NCBI GenBank assembly: GCA_964417555.1
Contig: CAYQIM010000048.1
Span: 1-64,000 of the forward strand
DNA length: 64,000 nucleotides
Direction: 5' to 3'
Source of the DNA: CAYQIM01 sp964417555
GTDB taxonomy: Bacteria; Pseudomonadota; Gammaproteobacteria; Diplorickettsiales; Diplorickettsiaceae
Shown in pieces: positions 36,165-44,409 of the stretch; position 1 is the stretch's first letter, and each line of letters starts with the position of its first letter. Both the position numbers and the translations under genes were made by a program. The notes below the pieces were generated by a model. The model was not told where the DNA came from. It ran no database searches and worked only from the letters and a program-made list of their open reading frames with translations.

Positions 36165-36494
36165 TTATTTTGCCATTTTCTTAACAACTAACGCATTATT
36201 AACGGCGGTAACTCCTTCGACTTGTTTGGCAAGCTTGCTGGCTTTAATTTTTTCCAGTTCGTTATCAACGAAGCCTGTTAATTTTACTTGACCTTTATAA
36301 CTCATGACAGAAATAGCCATGCTTTTAAGTTCAGGATCTGCCAATAGTTTTGATTTAACTTTAAGCGTTATTACACTGTTATCGACATATTGGCCCGTAG
36401 ATTCTTGCTGTAGCACTTTGTGACTACCCATGGCCATCGTGCTAGCCATAGGAATAACCATTAAGCTTAATATAATAAATAACTTTGCTTTCAT
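36165..36494 (-). CDS. BON-domain periplasmic protein
   Basis: 109 residues. Signal peptide MKAKLFIILSLMVIPMASTM, then one BON domain: ITLKVKSKLLADPELKSMAI, VKLTGFVDNELEKIKASKLA, VEGVTAVNNALVV. Related to OsmY but with a single domain. BON proteins bind or stabilise membranes from the periplasm. A ribosome-binding site (AGGAG) precedes the ATG. The tiny membrane-protein gene at 36557-36637 lies just upstream on the same strand. Confidence 0.85.
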   Translation of the reverse strand: MKAKLFIILSLMVIPMASTMAMGSHKVLQQESTGQYVDNSVITLKVKSKLLADPELKSMAISVMSYKGQVKLTGFVDNELEKIKASKLAKQVEGVTAVNNALVVKKMAK

Positions 36495-36556
36495 AATAAT
36501 AAATACTCCTATTAAAATAGAAACTATAACTTTTGGCTATTTTTAGCTATTAACCT

Positions 36557-36637
36557 TTAAAAAAGATGGCTAAATAACCAAATAAGGATTAATACCGCAA
36601 TAGGCACGCCCAATAGCCAAGCAATTAAATATTTCAT
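36557..36637 (-). CDS. 26-residue membrane miniprotein
   Basis: An ATG at 36637 with GAGAGGA just upstream opens a frame of 26 codons ending at TAA (36557-36559). The product starts MKYLIAWLLGVPIAVLILIW and ends LFSHLF: one hydrophobic helix with the Lys near the N-terminus. It resembles short proteobacterial proteins starting KYLIAWLLGVP that are often found near stress and envelope genes, from memory only. It may be co-transcribed with the BON gene downstream. Confidence 0.6.
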   Translation of the reverse strand: MKYLIAWLLGVPIAVLILIWLFSHLF

Positions 36638-36932
36638 ACGGTTCCTCTCATCCTGCCAATTATTAGAAGATGTAACTTACCTTTATCATTAAACTATTTC
36701 GTATAGCAAAGATAACAAATTAACTCTCTATCAAAAGAGTAGCCAAGTCACTCAATAAATCAAGTCAGGGGATATGAATATTCCTTGCTACAGACACATC
36801 TCGTTGTCGCTAATTTAGCTTTGAGCCTTTTTTATACAATTATGTGAACAGCAGGGCGAGTTCCGCACTTATCTTCAGAAATTGCCGATACAATTTGGTG
36901 AATATCGGCTATGTGTGATAGATGATAGGCGG

Positions 36933-37406
36933 CTAAAAAGGAATATCGTCAATGTGATTATCAGCAAATTCTGGAACGGTTTCTTGGGATTTGGTTTCGC
37001 GGCTTGAACGCGATGATACAAAATTATTATTTTGTTGTGTAAAAGCGTTATCTGTATTTTGCATGCCACGACTGTCTAGCATCTGTAGTTCGTTAGCAAC
37101 GATTTCAGTGGTGTAGCGATCTTGTCCCGTTGTTTTATCTTGCCATTTTCGAGTTTGTAGACGTCCTTCAATATAGATTTTAGAACCCTTTTTCAGATAT
37201 TCGCCCACAATTTCAGCAAGACGCTGAAAAAGCACAACACGATGCCATTCGGTACGTTCCTGTTGCTCACCGGTTTGCTTATCTTTCCAGGTATCGCTAG
37301 TCGCGATATTGATGGTCGCAACCGCAGCACCATTAGGCATATGGCGGATTTCGGGATCAGCACCTAGATTACCTATCAATATTACTTTATTTATACCTCT
37401 CGCCAT
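36933..37406 (-). CDS. ssb: Single-stranded DNA-binding protein
   Basis: 157 residues. OB fold MARGINKVILIGNLGADPEI, RTEWHRVVLFQRLAEIVGEY, KGSKIYIEGRLQTRKWQD; a Gln/Asn/Ser-rich linker; and the acidic tip DDIPF that recruits partner proteins. Divergent from uvrA, the classic gammaproteobacterial pairing. No obvious LexA box (CTG-N10-CAG palindrome) is seen in the 156-bp gap, so SOS control is not supported by the sequence. Confidence 0.95.
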   Translation of the reverse strand: MARGINKVILIGNLGADPEIRHMPNGAAVATINIATSDTWKDKQTGEQQERTEWHRVVLFQRLAEIVGEYLKKGSKIYIEGRLQTRKWQDKTTGQDRYTTEIVANELQMLDSRGMQNTDNAFTQQNNNFVSSRSSRETKSQETVPEFADNHIDDIPF

Positions 37407-37562
37407 TTTGGTACTCCTAACAAATTATACCTACCTAACCTTAAATTCTAAATCTTGTTGATAAAAAAGGAAAGCTAAAAAAGCTTGTTTTATTAGAGGT
37501 TTATTTTCCAAATTTTCAGGGTTATAGTGCGGGGTTATTCAAATAGCTTTGCTACTCTTTAA

Positions 37563-40451
37563 ATGAATTCTATGGATAATACAATTCGAATTCGCGGCGC
37601 ACGTACCCATAACTTAAAAAATATCGATCTCGATATTCCTCGTGGACAATTAGTTGTCATGACAGGTTTGTCGGGTTCTGGAAAATCCTCATTGGCATTT
37701 GATACGCTGTATGCCGAAGGTCAACGTCGCTATGTGGAATCTTTGTCTTCTTACGCGCGCCAATTTCTCTCTATGATGGAAAAGCCCGATGTTGATCAAA
37801 TAGAAGGTCTTTCTCCAGCGATTGCGATTGATCAAAAATCAACCTCGCATAACCCACGCTCGACGGTAGGTACGGTAACGGAAATTTATGATTATCTGCG
37901 TGTATTATTTGCCCGGGTAGGGGAGCCGCGTTGTCCTAACCATAACACCAGTCTTGCGGCACAGAGTGTCAGCCAAATGGTCGATACACTGATGGCTTTG
38001 CCTAAGGATACGCGTTTATTTATCTTAGCGCCTGTTGTACAAGGACGAAAAGGGGAATATAAGCAATTGTTTGATCACTTGCGCAGCCAGGGTTACCTTC
38101 GGGCGCGTATTGATGGAACAATTCTAGAACTTGATCAAGTCTCTTCTTTAAATGCAAAGCAAAAGCATACTATTGAAGTAGTGGTTGATAGAGGGGTTAG
38201 TATTAAACCCGATAACCGGTTACGTATTAGCGAATCCTTAGCCACAGCGGCCTCGTTAAGTGAAGGTTTAGTCGTAGTCGTGCAACAGGATGCCGCGAAA
38301 AGAAAGGCAGAAGAATTCATTTTTTCAGAACGATTTGCTTGTCCGCAATGTGGTTATAGCATCAGTGAATTAGAGCCACGTTTATTTTCGTTTAACAATC
38401 CAGCCGGCGCTTGTCCACAATGTGATGGTATTGGCCATGAACAAATCTTTGATCAAGAAAAAGTGTTATCTCAACCTAGCTTGAGTTTATCAAAAGGTGC
38501 TATTCAAGGTTGGAATTCACAAAACCCTTATTATTTTTCTCTGTTAACCGCACTGGCTAAACATTATCGATTTTCTCTTGATAAACCTTTTAATAAACTG
38601 CCAAAAAACATACAAAAGATAATCTTATATGGGAGTAAGGACGAAGAGATAAATTTTCATTACCGCACTGAAAAGGGTTATACCTATAACAAAAAAAAGG
38701 CATTTGAAGGCGTTATCCCAATGATGCAACGCCGTTACCAGGAAACAGAATCACAGATGGTCAGGGAAGAATTGGCACGTTATCTCGCATTAAAACCTTG
38801 TACCGCTTGTCATGGCATGCGTTTAAATAAAGCGGCGCGCCATGTTTTTATTGGCGAAAAAAACATTGCTGAGTGGTCCGCACTGCCGATAGACCAATTA
38901 AATAACCATTTTGAAAAGTTAACTTTATCCGGACAGCGTGCGGAGATTGCACGTGGTTTAAAAAAAGAAATTATTGAGCGTTTGAATTTTTTAATCGATG
39001 TCGGCTTAGCCTATTTATCGTTGGATCGCAGTGCCGATACCTTATCGGGAGGGGAATCTCAGCGTATCCGATTAGCCAGCCAAATTGGTTCGGGTTTAGT
39101 CGGTGTCATGTATATTTTAGACGAACCTTCGATTGGATTACATCAGCGCGATAATGAAAAACTATTAAGCACGTTAATACGATTACGCGATTTAGGAAAC
39201 ACCGTAATTGTTGTTGAACATGATGAAGAAGCCATACTTCGTGCGGATCATGTTATTGACATGGGTCCTGGTGCAGGTGTTCATGGTGGACAGGTTATTG
39301 CCCAAGGTTCTCCTGCCGCGATTATGCGTCATTCAGACTCTATTACTGGACAGTATCTCTCCGGCCAACGTCGCATTGAATGTCCAAAAAAACGACATAA
39401 ATTCGATGCCGCGCGTGTACTGAAATTGACAGGCGCTTGTGGAAATAATCTAAAAGATATCAACGTTGATATTCCTTTGGGCTTGATGACCTGTATTACC
39501 GGTGTTTCAGGCTCTGGCAAATCAACCTTAATTAATGACACCCTTTATCCAATTGCCGCGCGAGAATTAAATGCCGCCACGCTTATCCATCCGGCTTCGT
39601 ATGGTGGCATTAGCGGTTTAGAGCAACTCGACAAAGTGATTGATATTGATCAAAGTCCCATTGGTCGTACGCCGCGCTCTAATCCAGCGACGTATATTGG
39701 TGTTTTTACTGCGATACGTGAATTATTTGCCGCTACCCCCGAATCACGCTCACGGGGCTATACTCCGGGGCGATTTAGTTTTAATGTCAAAGGCGGTCGT
39801 TGTGAATCCTGTGAGGGCGATGGGGTATTAAAGGTTGAAATGCATTTTCTCGCTGATATCTATGTGCAATGCGATGTGTGTAAAGGCCAACGCTATAACC
39901 GGGAAACCTTGGAGATACACTATAAGGGTAAAACCATAGCCCAAATTTTAGAAATGACGGTGGAGGAGGCGTATGAATTCTTTAAGCCAGTCCCTGTGTT
40001 AGCCAGAAAGCTACAGACACTAACGGAAGTGGGACTTGCCTACATTCACCTCGGTCAAAGTGCACCCACCTTATCCGGCGGCGAAGCCCAACGCGTCAAA
40101 CTGGCTAAAGAACTCAGTAAACGTGATACCGGACGGACCTTATATATCCTTGATGAACCTACGATCGGCCTACATTTCTTTGATATTGAACAGTTACTTA
40201 AGGTGTTATTTCGCTTACGTGATCGCGGAAATACCATCGTAATCATTGAACATAATTTAGATGTTATCAAAACAGCGGATTGGATTATTGATCTCGGTCC
40301 GGAAGGAGGAAACCAAGGAGGAGAGATTGTTTGTATGGGTACACCGGAACAAGTGGCTAAAAATCCAGCTTCGTATACCGGTAAATTTTTGAAAGATGTG
40401 TTAGGAAAGAAAACCAAGTTGTTAGCCGAAAAAAATGGACGCCATGGTTAA
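37563..40451 (+). CDS. uvrA: Excinuclease ABC subunit A
   Basis: 962 residues. Two ABC ATPase modules: Walker A GLSGSGKSSLAF near the N-terminus and GVSGSGKSTLIND in the second half; signatures LSGGESQRIRLA and LSGGEAQRVKLA; zinc fingers CPQCGYSI..CPQCDG and CESCEGDG..CDVCKGQ. It detects DNA damage with UvrB for excision by UvrC (18153). The ATG at 37572 (MDNTIRIRGARTHNL) three codons inside fits family starts slightly better; no clear ribosome-binding site decides. Followed by a family B element. Confidence 0.96.
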   Translation: MNSMDNTIRIRGARTHNLKNIDLDIPRGQLVVMTGLSGSGKSSLAFDTLYAEGQRRYVESLSSYARQFLSMMEKPDVDQIEGLSPAIAIDQKSTSHNPRSTVGTVTEIYDYLRVLFARVGEPRCPNHNTSLAAQSVSQMVDTLMALPKDTRLFILAPVVQGRKGEYKQLFDHLRSQGYLRARIDGTILELDQVSSLNAKQKHTIEVVVDRGVSIKPDNRLRISESLATAASLSEGLVVVVQQDAAKRKAEEFIFSERFACPQCGYSISELEPRLFSFNNPAGACPQCDGIGHEQIFDQEKVLSQPSLSLSKGAIQGWNSQNPYYFSLLTALAKHYRFSLDKPFNKLPKNIQKIILYGSKDEEINFHYRTEKGYTYNKKKAFEGVIPMMQRRYQETESQMVREELARYLALKPCTACHGMRLNKAARHVFIGEKNIAEWSALPIDQLNNHFEKLTLSGQRAEIARGLKKEIIERLNFLIDVGLAYLSLDRSADTLSGGESQRIRLASQIGSGLVGVMYILDEPSIGLHQRDNEKLLSTLIRLRDLGNTVIVVEHDEEAILRADHVIDMGPGAGVHGGQVIAQGSPAAIMRHSDSITGQYLSGQRRIECPKKRHKFDAARVLKLTGACGNNLKDINVDIPLGLMTCITGVSGSGKSTLINDTLYPIAARELNAATLIHPASYGGISGLEQLDKVIDIDQSPIGRTPRSNPATYIGVFTAIRELFAATPESRSRGYTPGRFSFNVKGGRCESCEGDGVLKVEMHFLADIYVQCDVCKGQRYNRETLEIHYKGKTIAQILEMTVEEAYEFFKPVPVLARKLQTLTEVGLAYIHLGQSAPTLSGGEAQRVKLAKELSKRDTGRTLYILDEPTIGLHFFDIEQLLKVLFRLRDRGNTIVIIEHNLDVIKTADWIIDLGPEGGNQGGEIVCMGTPEQVAKNPASYTGKFLKDVLGKKTKLLAEKNGRHG

Positions 40452-40463
40452 AAACACTACTAA

Positions 40464-40638
40464 CTGAATTTACGCAAAAGCTTGTATTTTGGCTGTAGCG
40501 CGCGGCGTCGGCTTTTTTCGAGGAACGGATCCTCCGGTCAAGCCGCAGGACGGTGGTTTACCTCTATGTAAATGAGTACTGCAGATAAAGTCGGCAACGA
40601 TGCGCTACACCAAAAGACGGTCTTTTGCGTAAGTTCAG
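40464..40638. mobile_element. Family B element, second full copy with target duplication
   Basis: 175 bp, bounded by CTGAATTTACGCAAAAG and CTTTTGCGTAAGTTCAG, and flanked by ACTAA on both sides (40459-40463, 40639-40643). Interior landmarks are shared with 19999-20182 in reverse orientation (GAGGAACGGATCC, CAAGCCGCAGGACGGTGG, TGTAAATGAGTAC). Non-coding. Confidence 0.75.
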
Positions 40639-40644
40639 ACTAAA

Positions 40645-40665
40645 AAGCCCAGCATAGCTGGGCTT
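40645..40665 (-). terminator. Terminator of the first barrel gene
   Basis: AAGCCCAGC / GCTGGGCTT stem with a 3-base loop. On the minus strand the stem is followed by TTTA, as expected for the gene ending at 40696. Confidence 0.75.
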
Positions 40666-40695
40666 GTTTAGAACGTTTAACGCACTATCGAACGA

Positions 40696-41394
40696 TTAAC
40701 CGAAGCTGTAGCCAAGACCGACAGCAACAAAGTCAATGTTACCAGGACGGTTTTTTCCTACAGGTTGGATATGTGTCCATGAGGTGTCAATTGAAACATT
40801 ACGGGTAATGTCATAGCTCACACCGATAGCCGCTTCAGGCGCCCATTTGTGTTTAGCAACACCGATAAATTGGTTAGCTTCAACTGTTATGTTAGGAGCC
40901 TGACCATGGCTAGGATCTCTAAAATCGAAGTTAGCCGTTGCTGTTGTGGTTAAATAAGCAGCGCCGAGCTTACCGTAGACATTGAAATTGCTTGCTATCG
41001 GTAAAATACCTTTTAATACTAAATCAATCGCATTTTGATTAAGCTTCATAGCGGCCGAAATAGTGTCATCAGCATCACCATCTTTAAAGATTTTATTAGC
41101 TTTTTTGCTAGCTAATTGTAAATAACCTAATTCAACGGCAAAATTTTGATTAAATTGATAACCAATCGCTAAACGACCGGCTAGACCATTATTGGCTAAG
41201 CTAGTTCCACCGATAGAAATTAAGTCCTTACCTGAATCAAAGGAAAGCTGATTTATGTTAGCTTTAGGGCCCATATGCGTATTCGCATAACCCAGTTGAC
41301 CGCTGACATACACGCCAGGAGCGGCGGCATTCGCTGCCATAACACCGAGTGCAGAAACACCCAATACAGCAGTTGTGAGTACTTTTTTAAGCAT
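40696..41394 (-). CDS. Outer-membrane beta-barrel protein, paralog 1
   Basis: 232 residues from ATG 41394 behind GGAG; the frame extends five codons up but that stretch is the ribosome-binding site itself. Signal peptide MLKKVLTTAVLGVSALGVMA, cleavage near NAA. The mature part is an opacity/OmpA-like eight-strand barrel: PGVYVSGQLGYANTHM, NGLAGRLAIGYQFNQNFAVE, DLVLKGILPIASNFNVYGKL, KHKWAPEAAIGVSYDITRNV, ending FVAVGLGYSFG. Surface loops vary most among the five paralogs. Likely a surface-exposed porin-like or adhesive protein; exact role unknown. Confidence 0.88.
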   Translation of the reverse strand: MLKKVLTTAVLGVSALGVMAANAAAPGVYVSGQLGYANTHMGPKANINQLSFDSGKDLISIGGTSLANNGLAGRLAIGYQFNQNFAVELGYLQLASKKANKIFKDGDADDTISAAMKLNQNAIDLVLKGILPIASNFNVYGKLGAAYLTTTATANFDFRDPSHGQAPNITVEANQFIGVAKHKWAPEAAIGVSYDITRNVSIDTSWTHIQPVGKNRPGNIDFVAVGLGYSFG

Positions 41395-41433
41395 TTTATT
41401 ATTCTCCAAAGAGCTTAACTAGTTAAGTTGTCC

Positions 41434-41462
41434 ATTATTTAGACTAAAATAGACATTGTCAA
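41434..41462 (-). promoter_or_regulatory. Sigma-70 promoter of barrel paralog 1
   Basis: On the minus strand TTGACA (41462-41457), a 17-base spacer and AATAAT (41439-41434). The same layout precedes paralogs 2 and 3. Confidence 0.65.
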
Positions 41463-41572
41463 GCCTGTCAACTACCTTTTAGATAAAATTTTACCAGGAA
41501 TTTATGGTTATAAAGCCTATTTGGTAAATATTTAAGCGTTAAAATATAAGACAAAGGGTAATTAACGATATA

Positions 41573-41600
41573 AAAAAACCCGGAAATTTCCGGGTTTTTT
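41573..41600 (-). terminator. Terminator of barrel paralog 2
   Basis: A perfect palindrome CCCGGAAATTTCCGGG flanked by A- and T-runs; efficient in either direction. It lies 33 bp after the stop of paralog 2 on the minus strand. Confidence 0.8.
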
Positions 41601-41632
41601 CTTACTTAGGTTAGATTTAATAGGATAACCGA

Positions 41633-42325
41633 TTAACCAAAGTTATAGCCAAGACCAACAGCAACAAAGTCGATGGCACCAGGACGGTTTTTTCCTAAAG
41701 GTTGTATACGGGTCCATGAGGTATCAACAGACATATTCGGTGTAATGTCATAGCTTACACCAATAGCTGCTTCAGGCGCCCATTTGTGTTTGGAAATGCC
41801 AGCAGAACCATTAAGGTCAGCTGTAGCGGGAACATTTACTCCTTTCTCAGCAACATCAAATTTACCCTTTATTGTCGTTGTTAGATAAGCAACACCGAGT
41901 TTACCGTAAACATTTACTTTATCTGTAAGGGGAAGAATAGATTTACCGACTAAGTCAATGGCATTTTGATGCATTGAAAGGGAAGCTGGCGATGTGATGC
42001 CACTTTGTTCATCTTTTACAGTACCATTAACTTTTTTCTTATTTAATTGCAAATAACCCATTTCAACCGCAAAATTTTGATTGAATTGGTAACCAATCGC
42101 CAAACGACCGGCTAAACCATTATTAGAAAGGTTAGTGGCATCCGCTGCGTTGGCTGTAAAAGGAAAAATACCTTTTATTGCTGCAATATTGGATTTATCA
42201 TTCATATGCGTATTAGCATAGCCAAGCTGGCCAGTAACGTAGACGCCAGGAGCCGCTGCATTAGCCGCCATCACACCCAAAGCGGAAACACCAAGCACAG
42301 CCGTCGTGAGTACTTTCTTAAGCAT
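41633..42325 (-). CDS. Outer-membrane beta-barrel protein, paralog 2
   Basis: 230 residues. The first 29 residues (signal peptide and PGVYV start) are identical to paralog 1 (MLKKVLTTAVLGVSALGVMA...). The framework strands are also nearly identical (GRLAIGYQFNQNFAVEMGYL, KHKWAPEAAIGVSYDITPNM, end FVAVGLGYNFG), while loops around 40-65 and 95-115 differ. This suggests a recent duplication with loop diversification. AGGAGAG ribosome-binding site, own promoter and terminator. Confidence 0.88.
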   Translation of the reverse strand: MLKKVLTTAVLGVSALGVMAANAAAPGVYVTGQLGYANTHMNDKSNIAAIKGIFPFTANAADATNLSNNGLAGRLAIGYQFNQNFAVEMGYLQLNKKKVNGTVKDEQSGITSPASLSMHQNAIDLVGKSILPLTDKVNVYGKLGVAYLTTTIKGKFDVAEKGVNVPATADLNGSAGISKHKWAPEAAIGVSYDITPNMSVDTSWTRIQPLGKNRPGAIDFVAVGLGYNFG

Positions 42326-42370
42326 TTATTATTCTCTCCTTAAGAGGTTAACTAGTTAAACGAGTTTCTA

Positions 42371-42399
42371 ATTTAAGCGTTTGACTATGCTATTGTCAA
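42371..42399 (-). promoter_or_regulatory. Sigma-70 promoter of barrel paralog 2
   Basis: Minus strand: TTGACA (42399-42394), 17-base spacer, TTAAAT (42376-42371). A second TTGACA lies about 12 bp further upstream. Confidence 0.65.
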
Positions 42400-42727
42400 G
42401 CATTGTCAATAGCAATTAACTTTAATTAGTGTGATCTATTACCAATATATTGAATAATTAAAATTACAATAAAAACAATAAAAAAAACTTAAAAATAACA
42501 AATTAAATGACAATTAAAATTTTTTTAGTAAAAGTATAAATACCTATACCATTAAAAATTAGAGAAAAAATAAAATTAATATTACCAATTCGGTTATTAC
42601 CTGGGACGTGAAGAATAGAGCTATTTTTTATTTAAAAAAAGATTTTTATGTGAGATTAAAACTAGATTTACCCAAAAACGGCTTTTCTTGTAAGTCTAAT
42701 AAAAAAACCCTGCAAGCAGGGTTTTTT
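42400..42727. other. AT-rich gap with a mini family B hairpin and a terminator
   Basis: 42430-42600 is extremely A/T-rich with no gene seen. CTAGATTTAC (42662-42671) and GTAAGTCTA (42690-42698) look like the two ends of a family B element reduced to under 40 bp. Then ACCCTGC-AA-GCAGGGT between A7 and T6 runs (42701-42727) is a strong terminator for paralog 3 on the minus strand. Confidence 0.6.
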
Positions 42728-42742
42728 GTCAAGCAAGAAGAT

Positions 42743-43528
42743 TTAACCGAAGTTATATCCGACGCCCACGGCAAGAAAGTCGATGTTACCAGGACGCTTG
42801 CTTCCCATAGGTTGTATATGGGTGAAAGAAGTATCTACAGTAACGTTTGGGGTAATATCATAACCCATACCGACAGCCACTTCCGGTGCCCACTTGTGTT
42901 TAGCAATGCCATATAGATTATTATTATCTAGGGTGACAGAATTTCCATCTTGAGCAAGCTTATCTTCTAATCGAGTGGTTAAATAGGCAACGCCGACTTT
43001 CCCATAGAGATTAACATTATGGGTAAGAGGTATAGTACCCTTACCGGCGATATCAATTGCATTTTGCTTGTTGTAAGCGGTGTCATCTTTTCCAATTGCT
43101 TTACCTTGTTGCAATTGTAGATAACCGACTTCAATAGCAAAATTTTGGTTGATTTTGTAGCCCATCGCCAAACGACCAGCAAGCCCATTGTTAGCGAGAT
43201 CGACGCCAACAGGGGAAGGAAGCTTGGAATTCATATGAGTTTCAGCATAGCCGACTTGACCACTGACATATAAACCAGCCGGTAAACCACTACGTGCAAA
43301 AGAAATTCCTTGGCTAATAGGTTGATTATTTTCATCAACCACGTTAACAGCGGGTTTGCTTTTACGTTCTACTGAGCTAACAGCTTGTGTAGGTTTATGG
43401 TGTTTTTTAGCTTTAATTGTTTTTACATCGCTGGTTTTAGCGGTGTCTGAAATTGCTGCAGCGTTAGCTGTCATAACAGCCAATGCAGAGATACTTAGAA
43501 TACTGGTGCTGATTATTTTCTTAAGCAT
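42743..43528 (-). CDS. Outer-membrane beta-barrel protein, paralog 3 with N-terminal insert
   Basis: 261 residues. Signal peptide MLKKIISTSILSISALAVMT, then about 55 extra residues absent from its sisters (basic TIKAKKHHKPTQAV and SSVERKSKPAVNVV), then the common barrel (AGLYVSGQVGYAETHM, NGLAGRLAMGYKINQNFAIE, KHKWAPEVAVGMGYDITPNV), ending FLAVGVGYNFG. The insert may form a periplasmic plug or peptidoglycan-contacting linker; that is inference. Confidence 0.86.
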   Translation of the reverse strand: MLKKIISTSILSISALAVMTANAAAISDTAKTSDVKTIKAKKHHKPTQAVSSVERKSKPAVNVVDENNQPISQGISFARSGLPAGLYVSGQVGYAETHMNSKLPSPVGVDLANNGLAGRLAMGYKINQNFAIEVGYLQLQQGKAIGKDDTAYNKQNAIDIAGKGTIPLTHNVNLYGKVGVAYLTTRLEDKLAQDGNSVTLDNNNLYGIAKHKWAPEVAVGMGYDITPNVTVDTSFTHIQPMGSKRPGNIDFLAVGVGYNFG

Positions 43529-43571
43529 TGTTATTGTTTTCTCCTAAAGAGATTTTTAAATGAGAAGCCGT

Positions 43572-43600
43572 ATTTAATCGTTTAGCGTTAAAATTGTCAA
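43572..43600 (-). promoter_or_regulatory. Sigma-70 promoter of barrel paralog 3
   Basis: Minus strand: TTGACA (43600-43595), 17-base spacer, TTAAAT (43577-43572), the same pair of boxes as for paralog 2. Confidence 0.65.
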
Positions 43601-43632
43601 TTTTTAGGACATATTAAAACTTATTTTAAAGG

Positions 43633-44277
43633 CTAGCCGAAATAATACGAAACACCAATAGCATAAAAATCGCTGCTTGGTGCATGGTTATTACCACCTA
43701 ATTTTTGAATGCGATTCCACGAAAAATCAATCGGTACATTCGGTTTCAGCGCATAACTCAAGCCTAAACCAAAGGTAGGTTCTATTGTATTTGAGTAATC
43801 AGAAATAGATGATGTATAAGGAGATGTTGTACTGGCTGCGCCTTGCGAATTTGCTTTAACATAAGCTACGCCTAATTTCCCGTAAGCACTGAGTTGACTT
43901 GTCAGTGGCACAATACTCTTACCGACGAGATCAATAGCTCTCTCCTTACTGGACGCATAGGCGGTATAAGCATTCGGCACAGAAACACCGATATTGGTAT
44001 TGCTAAAGCGACGATAACCCATTTCAAACGCAAAATTTTCATTGAGTTGATAGCCAAAAGCCAGTCGATAAGCGATAGCAAATTTATTAAGGTCCGGTAA
44101 ACCAACAGGGTTAGAAGCGTTATTGATGGTGACAAGATCATTGGTATTGATATGTGTATTACCATATCCCAACTGTGCACTGGCATAAAATCCAGGCATT
44201 TCTGCCTGCGCGGCTTGTGCCATCGTGAATGAAGCAATACTCACAAGCAAAGTGGTGGTTGAAATTTTTTTTAGCAT
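43633..44277 (-). CDS. Outer-membrane beta-barrel protein, paralog 4
   Basis: 214 residues. Signal peptide MLKKISTTTLLVSIASFTMA, then PGFYASAQLGYGNTHINT, LAFGYQLNENFAFEMGYRRF, SAYGKLGVAYVKANSQ, PTFGLGLSYALKPNV and end FYAIGVSYYFG. More divergent than paralogs 1-3 but with the same strand order. The promoter is not as clear as for 1-3. Confidence 0.85.
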   Translation of the reverse strand: MLKKISTTTLLVSIASFTMAQAAQAEMPGFYASAQLGYGNTHINTNDLVTINNASNPVGLPDLNKFAIAYRLAFGYQLNENFAFEMGYRRFSNTNIGVSVPNAYTAYASSKERAIDLVGKSIVPLTSQLSAYGKLGVAYVKANSQGAASTTSPYTSSISDYSNTIEPTFGLGLSYALKPNVPIDFSWNRIQKLGGNNHAPSSDFYAIGVSYYFG

Positions 44278-44409
44278 AGTCGCTTCCTCTCGTTTTTATA
44301 AAAATAAATCAGGTTATACGAGTTTACTACATTTTATCTTCACTAGGGCGTGTCGAAAAACACAAGACTCACGCTTTGTGCCATCATCGTACTAAATGAC
44401 GACAACATT

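Noticed and set aside
37407..37562. LexA box between ssb and uvrA
   Set aside because: Expected from E. coli, but no CTG-N10-CAG palindrome of the right type is present.
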